From: Roseobacter denitrificans OCh 114 | GTDB lineage: Bacteria; Pseudomonadota; Alphaproteobacteria; Rhodobacterales; Rhodobacteraceae | Length of the DNA stretch: 64,000 nt | Assembly: GCF_000014045.1 (NCBI RefSeq) | Contig: NC_008209.1 | Coordinates: forward strand, 2,441,001-2,505,000 | Reading direction: 5' to 3' | Shown here: in pieces, positions 58,362-64,000 of the stretch | How positions within the stretch are numbered: position 1 is the first letter of the stretch | Layout of the letters: each line of letters begins with the position of its first letter | Notes under the pieces: generated by a model | Told to the model about the DNA's origin: nothing | Seen by the model: the letters and a program-made list of their open reading frames with translations, nothing else | Database searches by the model: none | Translations under genes and position numbers: made by a program

Positions 58362-58931
58362 TCAGCGGCCCCAGGTGCGCACGACGCCGCAATCCATATG
58401 AACAAAATTGGATCGGCTGTATTTTCCAACGCCGCCGCCTTTGCAGGCCGCCGCCGCGCGGGCCATCTGGCTGACAGTGCGGGTGGAGAGGCGCAAATCT
58501 GCTGCCTGACCTTTGACGTGCAGCGAATTCTTTGCAACGCCTCTGCTGCGCGATCGCAGCATGGCGTTTGTCTGCGGGCTGCGATAGCCAGACAACAGCA
58601 TATAGGGCTCATCCGCGTCCATCAGATTATGCGCCGCCGACATGATGTCGATGGTGCGCAGATCCATGGACTTCACACCGTCCGTGCGCCAGTCGCGCAT
58701 GAAGTGATTGACCTCTTTAACCGCTTCGGGGACGTATTCGCCCTCGATCCAGTAGATCATGTCGATGCGTTCGCCCGTGCGCCCGGAATACATGCGGATG
58801 CGGCGAATATCGCCGGAGCCTCGCAGGAAACCTGCGGCGTTTGAGAAAGTTGGAGCTGCAGTTACCATTGTCGCTGCAAATGCGCCCAATAGGGCGCGTC
58901 GGGAAAAACCCGTTGGATTTTCGATGGTCAT
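58362..58931 (-). CDS. DUF882 family (YcbK/M15-like) peptidase, Tat-exported
   Basis: 189 aa. The N-terminus has the twin-arginine signal FSRRALLGAFAATM and an Ala-rich end, so it folds before export. The C-terminal M15 peptidase-type site is SLHVKGQAADLRLSTR and the later NFVHMDCGVVRTWG, giving two His and an Asp to bind zinc. The family probably cleaves peptidoglycan stem peptides. It lies close to the L,D-transpeptidase, with which it may be linked in cell-wall remodelling. Confidence 0.88.
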   Translation of the reverse strand: MTIENPTGFSRRALLGAFAATMVTAAPTFSNAAGFLRGSGDIRRIRMYSGRTGERIDMIYWIEGEYVPEAVKEVNHFMRDWRTDGVKSMDLRTIDIMSAAHNLMDADEPYMLLSGYRSPQTNAMLRSRSRGVAKNSLHVKGQAADLRLSTRTVSQMARAAAACKGGGVGKYSRSNFVHMDCGVVRTWGR

Positions 58932-59026
58932 AACCTGTCCGTCGCTATTCCTGCCTGGCCCATGATGTTACACAGGCGTTTCATCTCTTCCCCAGATGTT
59001 CCCGATTTATGTCATATGGCGTAATA

Positions 59027-59208
59027 TTAACCAAGTCCTGAACGGCAAATGGGTCTTTTATGCGCAATTTTAGGCAATTTCTTGCGCATCAGCAGAATGT
59101 GAACGCATCGCCGCACAGCGATGTGTTCCTGCATCACCTTTGTGTTCGGTCGCGTAGGGGGCGAATTTTTCATGGACACCCGGCACGCCCGCCTGCATCG
59201 TTAACCAT
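59027..59208. promoter_or_regulatory. CtrA-like half-sites before the L,D-transpeptidase gene
   Basis: TTAACCAA (59027-59034) and the exact half-site TTAACCAT (59201-59208) lie 217 and 43 bases before the transpeptidase ATG. The 312-base gap 58932-59243 has no gene. With ctrA in the window, CtrA control of this cell-wall operon is plausible. Inference only. Confidence 0.4.
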
Positions 59209-59243
59209 TAAACGCGCGATATTGTTTATTGAGAGGTACCTTC

Positions 59244-60857
59244 ATGATTTCTGCTGTCAGCAGCCGTTTACCCACCGCAGTGCACGTCATCACACTTTTA
59301 CTGTGGTCAATTTTACCGTCTTCCGGGTCGGCTGGCACAGAGACCGTCGCGTTCAAGCAAGCCGTCGCAGAGGCGGCCGCGCAGGATCAGGATATCGCGG
59401 CGTTTTACAGGGAAACGGGGTATGATGCGATCTGGACCGGGACAAGTGGTCGCGAACGCAATCGGCGCGCAGCACTCATAGATGCGCTGGCCGCGGCGGA
59501 TGATCATGGTCTTCCGAGTGAACGCTATGGTCTTGGCGCGCTTGAGCAGAAAATGAAAACCGCGCGCACCCCACGTGACCTGGGTTTGGTTGAGGTCGCG
59601 ATGAGCCGGGCATTCCTGCAATATGCGCGCGACATACAGACCGGTGCGCTGGTGCCCTCCCGGGTGGATAAGAACATCGTGCGGCAAGTGCCTTACCGGG
59701 ATCGAAAATCCTATCTCACCAACTTTGCAAAGTCGTCGCCAAAGGGGTTTTTCAAAGCGCTGCCACCGCAAACCGGCGAGTATAACGCGTTGATGAAGCA
59801 AAAGCTTGTCCTTGAAGGGCTGGTTGCAAAGGGCGGCTGGGGTCCGACGGTCAAAGCCAAGAAACTCGAACCCGGCGATCAAGGCGCATCGGTCGTAGCG
59901 CTGCGGGACCGGCTGATCCGGATGGGGTATCTCAAACGCAGTGCCGCCAGTACATATGATGCCGCCATGACAGCGGCGGTTGTGCGGTTTCAGGCCGATC
60001 ACGGTCTCGCGCAAGACGGAATCGTCGGGCGGGGCACGCTGGCGGAAATCAACACCTCAGTTCGCAAACGCCTGCAGGCCGTGATTGTCGCGATGGAGCG
60101 CGAGCGCTGGGTCAACAAGGAGCGCGGCACACGTCATATCGAAGTGAATCTGACGGATTTCACGGCCAAGATCATCGACAAAGGCAAGGTCACCTTCAGT
60201 ACGCGCTCCGTGATTGGCGCCCGCGATGCCAAACGTCAGTCTCCCGAGTTTTCCGACGTGATGGAATTCATGGTGATCAACCCCAGCTGGTTCGTCCCGC
60301 GTTCGATTGCAACCGGCGAATACCTGCCGGAACTTCAGCAGGATCCGAATGCGGTGAACCATCTGATCATCACGGATCGCAGCGGGCGGCAAATCGACCG
60401 TGCAAATGTCGATTTCACGAAATATACCGAACGCACGTTTCCTTACGCCATGCGCCAACCGCCAAGCCGCAGCAATGCGCTGGGGTTGGTAAAGTTCATG
60501 TTTCCCAATAAGTACAACATATATCTACATGATACGCCTGCAAAAAATCTCTTTGGGCGCGAAACCCGTGCGTACAGTCACGGCTGCATCCGGCTGGCTG
60601 ATCCGTTTGAATTTGCCTATGCGCTGCTGGCCAAGCAATCGGGCGATCCCGAGGGTTTGTTCCAGAAAACACTGGCGACCGGGAAGGAAACGCAGCTTAA
60701 TCTGAAAAAGCCTGTTCCGGTACATATCATTTACCGCACAGCGGTGGCGGATTCCAAAGGGCGGATCCAATACCGACGCGACGTCTATGGTCGCGATGGT
60801 CGGATTTGGGAAGCGCTCTCACAGGCAGGGGTGGCGTTGCGCGGCGTTCAGGGCTAA
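59244..60857 (+). CDS. L,D-transpeptidase, YcbB/LdtD type
   Basis: 537 aa from the ATG at 59244 after GAGAGG. N-terminal signal anchor or peptide (residues 1-31), a peptidoglycan-binding domain near 215-275 (LEPGDQGASVVALRDRLIRMGYL), and the YkuD catalytic domain near 330-480 with IYLHDTPAKNLF and the catalytic Cys in YSHGCIRLADP. It makes 3-3 cross-links in peptidoglycan in the periplasm. It precedes lpxD by 32 bases, so it may be co-transcribed with the lipid A gene. Confidence 0.95.
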   Translation: MISAVSSRLPTAVHVITLLLWSILPSSGSAGTETVAFKQAVAEAAAQDQDIAAFYRETGYDAIWTGTSGRERNRRAALIDALAAADDHGLPSERYGLGALEQKMKTARTPRDLGLVEVAMSRAFLQYARDIQTGALVPSRVDKNIVRQVPYRDRKSYLTNFAKSSPKGFFKALPPQTGEYNALMKQKLVLEGLVAKGGWGPTVKAKKLEPGDQGASVVALRDRLIRMGYLKRSAASTYDAAMTAAVVRFQADHGLAQDGIVGRGTLAEINTSVRKRLQAVIVAMERERWVNKERGTRHIEVNLTDFTAKIIDKGKVTFSTRSVIGARDAKRQSPEFSDVMEFMVINPSWFVPRSIATGEYLPELQQDPNAVNHLIITDRSGRQIDRANVDFTKYTERTFPYAMRQPPSRSNALGLVKFMFPNKYNIYLHDTPAKNLFGRETRAYSHGCIRLADPFEFAYALLAKQSGDPEGLFQKTLATGKETQLNLKKPVPVHIIYRTAVADSKGRIQYRRDVYGRDGRIWEALSQAGVALRGVQG

Positions 60858-60889
60858 GTCACACCCGTGGCATCACCGGGAGCATCAGC

Positions 60890-61990
60890 ATGGCGCGTCA
60901 GGAATTCAGCGTTGCAGACATCGCGAAAGCCCTTGGCGCAGAAGCCTTTGGCGAGACTGCGCTGAAAATCGACGGTGTGGCGGAACCGCAATCCGCCGCG
61001 CCCACGCAGCTGGCGATGGCAACCAATGCCGAATACGCGGAAAAACTCGGACAGGGACAGGCCGTCGCGGCGGTACTATGGCCCGGTGCGGATTGGTCCG
61101 CGCTGGGATTGAAGGCTGCGATCATACCGACGCGACCCCGGTATGCGATGTCGGGGCTCACACAACTGCTCGATCCCGGGCAGGGGTTTGCGCCCGGCAT
61201 TCACCCAAGCGCGATCATCGACCCCAGCGCCGAGATCGGTGCAAATGTGGCCATCGGCGCCTTGACGGTGATTGGCCCTGGTGCTGTCATCGGGGCGAAT
61301 AGCACCATTGGTCCGCAGTGTTTTATCGGCTGGAACGCGCGTTTGGGGTCAAACGCGATGCTGCGTGAACAGGTCAGCATCGGTGCGCGTGTGACCATTG
61401 GCGCGCATTTTCATGCGCAGCCCGGTGTGCGCATCGGGGGGGACGGTTTTTCCTTCGTGACCGAAGACAAATCGGGCATCGAAGCCGTGCGCGAAACGCT
61501 GGGGGATCCGCAGGATACGCAGGCTCAGGGCTGGACGCGCATTCACTCGCTCGGGGCGGTGACAATCGGCGATCACGTCGATCTGGGGGCTTGCGTCAAT
61601 ATCGACAACGGCACCATCCGTGACACGCGGATTGGCGATGGCTGCAAAATGGATAACTTCGTGCACATCGGGCATAACGTGATCATCGGCAAGGATTGCC
61701 TGATCTGTGGCCACTCCGGCGTTGCCGGGTCAACGGTCGTGGGGGACAATGTGGTGCTGGGCGGGATGACAGGTGTCAGCGACAACATCTTTATCGGGGA
61801 TCGCGTCATCACAGGCGGCGGGACCAAGGTTTTATCCTCCATCCCGGCGGGCCGCGTTGTTCTGGGCTACCCGGCCACCCGAATGGACAAGCAAATCGAC
61901 ATCTTCAAGGCGGTCCGGCGCTTGCCGCGTCTGGTCATGGACGTCGCCGAATTGAAGAAAGCGGTTTTCAAATCTGGTGGCAGTGACTAA
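60890..61990 (+). CDS. lpxD: UDP-3-O-(3-hydroxyacyl)glucosamine N-acyltransferase
   Basis: 366 aa from the ATG at 60890 with GGGAG; the frame from 60806 runs back into the transpeptidase gene. LpxD adds the N-linked 3-hydroxyacyl chain in lipid A synthesis. The N-terminal uridine-binding domain is followed by hexapeptide beta-helix repeats, with the catalytic His in FVHIGHNVIIG and the FHAQPGVRIGGDGFSFV loop. In most relatives it lies between skp and fabZ; here it is moved to the L,D-transpeptidase and ACP-KAS genes. It gives the missing step of the cluster 20 kb away. Confidence 0.96.
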   Translation: MARQEFSVADIAKALGAEAFGETALKIDGVAEPQSAAPTQLAMATNAEYAEKLGQGQAVAAVLWPGADWSALGLKAAIIPTRPRYAMSGLTQLLDPGQGFAPGIHPSAIIDPSAEIGANVAIGALTVIGPGAVIGANSTIGPQCFIGWNARLGSNAMLREQVSIGARVTIGAHFHAQPGVRIGGDGFSFVTEDKSGIEAVRETLGDPQDTQAQGWTRIHSLGAVTIGDHVDLGACVNIDNGTIRDTRIGDGCKMDNFVHIGHNVIIGKDCLICGHSGVAGSTVVGDNVVLGGMTGVSDNIFIGDRVITGGGTKVLSSIPAGRVVLGYPATRMDKQIDIFKAVRRLPRLVMDVAELKKAVFKSGGSD

Positions 61991-62024
61991 ATCCTGCGCA
62001 GGCGTACAGTATAAGGGCAGACCG

Positions 62025-62282
62025 ATGAGCACATTGGATCAGGTCATCGCAATCATCGCAGAGCATGCCGTCCTCGACCCTGCGGATGTGTCCGCGGACA
62101 GCACATTGGAAGAGTTGGGCATCGACAGTCTGGGACTGGTGGAATGCATCTTTGCGATTGAGGAGAGCTTTGACATTTCCGTGCCATTCAACGCCAACAA
62201 CCCGACCGAAAGTGATTTCGACATCTCCTCTGTCGCGTCCATCGTGGAAGGAATCACGCGCCTGCAGGCAGAACAGGGCTGA
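62025..62282 (+). CDS. Acyl carrier protein
   Basis: 85 aa from the ATG at 62025; the longer frame from 61977 overlaps lpxD. Carries the phosphopantetheine Ser in LGIDSLGLVECIFAIEES. It is acidic, small and soluble, but differs from the usual AcpP and recalls specialised ACPs that pair with their own ketosynthase. It lies between lpxD and a ketosynthase gene (6 bases after it), suggesting a dedicated acyl supply, perhaps for lipid A. Whether it is an AcpXL-like very-long-chain carrier is not known. Confidence 0.88.
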   Translation: MSTLDQVIAIIAEHAVLDPADVSADSTLEELGIDSLGLVECIFAIEESFDISVPFNANNPTESDFDISSVASIVEGITRLQAEQG

Positions 62283-62288
62283 CGCTGC

Positions 62289-63497
62289 ATGAAACGTGTT
62301 GTGATCACCGGGGCAGGCACCATCAATGCCTTGGGCCATGACGTACCCACGACACTGGCCGCGATGCGCGACGGTGTCTGTGGTATCGGACCCTTGGCCT
62401 TGCGTGATGTCGAGCGGCTGTCGATCCAGATCGGCGGGCAGGTGCGCGATTTTGAAGCCGAAGGGCGCTATAACCGTCAGCAGATGTCGCTTTATGACCG
62501 TTTCACGCAGTTCACACTGGCCGCCGCCAATGAGGCGATCGCGCAATCCGGGCTGAGCTTTTCGGGCGCGCTTTCGGCCCGCTCCGGCGTTGTGCTGGGC
62601 ACAGCGGGCGGCGGTGTCAGCACGTGGGATGACAACTATCGCTCGGTCTATGAGGACGGAAAAAACCGGGTTCACCCCTTTGTCGTGCCGAAATTGATGA
62701 ACAATGCGGCCGCATCGCATGTGAGCATGGAACATAACCTCAAGGGTCCGTCGTTTACCGTATCGACGGCCTGCGCCTCATCCAATCACGCCATGGCGCA
62801 GGCCTTTATGATGGTGAGATCCGGTTTGGCACCTGTCATGATCACTGGCGGGTCGGAATCCATGCTCTGTTTTGGCGGCGTCAAGGCCTGGGAAGGGCTG
62901 CGGGTGATGTCGCGCGATGCCTGCCGCCCGTTCTCGGCCAATCGTAACGGGATGGTGCAGGGCGAAGGGGCGGGAGTCTTTGTCTTTGAAGAGTATGACG
63001 CAGCCAAAAAGCGCGGCGCAGATATCTTGTGCGAAGTCGTGGGGTTTGCCATGTCGTCTGATGCAGCCGATATCGTCATGCCCTCCAAGAATGGTGCCGC
63101 ACGCGCCATGGCCGGCGCGTTGAGCGATGCGGGGCTGAACCGGGACGAGGTGGGATACATCAATGCCCATGGCACAGGCACCGCTGCCAACGACAAGACC
63201 GAATGCGCTGCTGTCGCGGATGTCTTTGGGCCGCATGCGGACAAGTTGATGATATCCTCGACCAAATCAATGCACGGGCATCTGATCGGGGGCACGGGTG
63301 CTGTCGAACTGCTGGCCTGTATCATGGCGGTTCGGGACGGTGTGATCGCCCCGACCATCGGCTATCAGGAACCCGATCCGGAATGTGCGCTCGATGTGGT
63401 GCCCAATGAGGCGCGCGATGCCGATGTCACCGTCGCACTGTCCAACGCTTTTGCCTTTGGCGGCATGAACGCGGTGCTGGCCCTGCGCAAGGTATGA
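62289..63497 (+). CDS. Beta-ketoacyl-ACP synthase (FabF-like)
   Basis: 402 aa. Condensing enzyme: active Cys in STACASSNHAMAQA, the two His in INAHGTGTAANDKTE and KSMHGHLIGGTGAVE. Full-length KAS II fold with a VVITGAGTINALGHD start. The genomic FabF of fatty acid synthesis is usually next to fabG/acpP, so this one is likely a specialised partner of the adjacent ACP. Product chain length cannot be told. Convergent with the IalB gene, 20 bases away. Confidence 0.95.
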   Translation: MKRVVITGAGTINALGHDVPTTLAAMRDGVCGIGPLALRDVERLSIQIGGQVRDFEAEGRYNRQQMSLYDRFTQFTLAAANEAIAQSGLSFSGALSARSGVVLGTAGGGVSTWDDNYRSVYEDGKNRVHPFVVPKLMNNAAASHVSMEHNLKGPSFTVSTACASSNHAMAQAFMMVRSGLAPVMITGGSESMLCFGGVKAWEGLRVMSRDACRPFSANRNGMVQGEGAGVFVFEEYDAAKKRGADILCEVVGFAMSSDAADIVMPSKNGAARAMAGALSDAGLNRDEVGYINAHGTGTAANDKTECAAVADVFGPHADKLMISSTKSMHGHLIGGTGAVELLACIMAVRDGVIAPTIGYQEPDPECALDVVPNEARDADVTVALSNAFAFGGMNAVLALRKV

Positions 63498-63517
63498 GCC
63501 GCGCTGCGCGCTCGCCT

Positions 63518-64000
63518 CTATTGCGTGAGGTAGGAGGATGCCTCGAACGCGGCGGTAAACCCTTTCAGTGACAAGGTCACATTGACACGCTGATCGGGGG
63601 CCGCGATGGGAACGATGGATAACACAGCCTCAGCGCCGCGTTTATAGGCCTCGACATCTGCCTGGGTGAGACCGATCCGCGCGTAACAGCCAATGGTGTT
63701 GCAATAGGCGTATGGGTATTTGCGACCGGCTGCGTCATCGACCTTGATTGCCAGCTGTTCCACCAGCGCAGTTTCAAGGGGGACAACGATGGTTGCGCCC
63801 GCTGCGGCCTGACCGCCTTCCGGCAGGCGGAACGCCGTAAATTCCGCAACAGGAGAGCCGTTGGAATCGGACAGAAGCTGGTACATCTGGCACAGATCAT
63901 CCGCGTCCGCCACGACCACGCAGCGCAGCGACCAATCCTGAAAGGTCTCTTTAATGTAGGTGTCGCCCGGACGGGGTGTATCATCGATTTCAGTGCCCAA
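63518..64000 (-). CDS. Invasion-associated locus B (IalB) family protein, C-terminal part
   Basis: The frame is open to the window edge, so the N-terminus is missing; 160 residues are seen. The family signature is DWSLRCVVVADADDLCQMYQ, with Cys pairs, and the later YAYCNTIGCYARIGL. IalB proteins are exported periplasmic or membrane proteins, many in free-living alphaproteobacteria, with no established activity. The start codon lies beyond 64000; a TTG at the edge is not a real start. Convergent with the ketosynthase gene. Confidence 0.85.
   Translation of the reverse strand: MGTEIDDTPRPGDTYIKETFQDWSLRCVVVADADDLCQMYQLLSDSNGSPVAEFTAFRLPEGGQAAAGATIVVPLETALVEQLAIKVDDAAGRKYPYAYCNTIGCYARIGLTQADVEAYKRGAEAVLSIVPIAAPDQRVNVTLSLKGFTAAFEASSYLTQ

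Noticed and set aside
59060..59425. 121-aa frame overlapping the L,D-transpeptidase start
   Set aside because: Different frame inside the promoter and signal peptide of a certain gene; no ribosome site.

Overview
The window is chromosomal DNA of about 60% G+C from an alphaproteobacterium, most likely a marine roseobacter-group member of the Rhodobacterales. The indicators are a DddP-type DMSP lyase with its whole metal-ligand set, an adjacent sciP-ctrA pair, VPLPA-CTERM exported proteins, an alphaproteobacterial LexA box, and the pyrH-to-lpxB envelope cluster. No insertion sequence, prophage, CRISPR array or rRNA operon was seen. One tRNA, tRNA-Leu(UAG), is present.

Layout. 1-16 kb: start of an exported protein (cut by the window edge), acnA, a DUF1223 thioredoxin-like protein, a lipid A-type acyltransferase, a divergent stand-alone FliG, a 54-aa secreted peptide, purB, a DUF6314 gene with bioY, a secreted protein with a lipoprotein, an alpha/beta hydrolase-OsmC fusion, an SGNH-like protein, a VPLPA-CTERM protein, dddP, and a frameshifted DUF3445 gene. 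16-28 kb: glnB-glnA, the NAD(P)HX repair enzyme split in two frames, a Hint-domain protein, tRNA-Leu, ssb, a lytic transglycosylase, a three-gene peptide-type ABC transporter with an AraC regulator but no binding protein, and miaA. 28.8-41 kb: the envelope cluster pyrH-frr-uppS-cdsA-dxr-rseP-(43-aa peptide)-bamA-skp-fabZ-lpxA-lpxI-lpxB. 41-48 kb: mnmA, sciP, ctrA, ligA-recG, then a 40-aa membrane peptide behind a perfect LexA-type box. 48-55 kb: a soluble MCP with a C-terminal sensor, a NifU/SufU-like scaffold, hisI, a methyltransferase with gluQ, trmFO, a thioesterase, rplM-rpsI. 55-64 kb: three Tad pilin-like genes, a DUF882 peptidase, an L,D-transpeptidase followed by lpxD, an acyl carrier protein and a ketosynthase, and part of an IalB-family protein.

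How the genes fit together. Much of the window builds the envelope. UppS, Dxr and CdsA feed lipid carriers and phospholipids. FabZ, LpxA, LpxI, LpxB and the displaced LpxD make lipid A precursors. BamA, Skp and RseP assemble the outer membrane or watch over it. SLT and L,D-transpeptidase remodel peptidoglycan. The lpxD-acp-ketosynthase run suggests a dedicated acyl supply for lipid A. CtrA/SciP control sits next to DNA ligase and RecG, and TTAACC half-sites lie before ctrA and the L,D-transpeptidase gene.

Most notable observations: the SOS-boxed 40-aa membrane peptide, a candidate division inhibitor by analogy only; two genes broken by single-base frameshifts (DUF3445 and nnr); lpxD moved out of the usual cluster; paired palindromes before a transporter operon without a binding protein; and inverted repeats in the acnA and bamA promoters. 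All functions rest on sequence reading alone; no database search was run.
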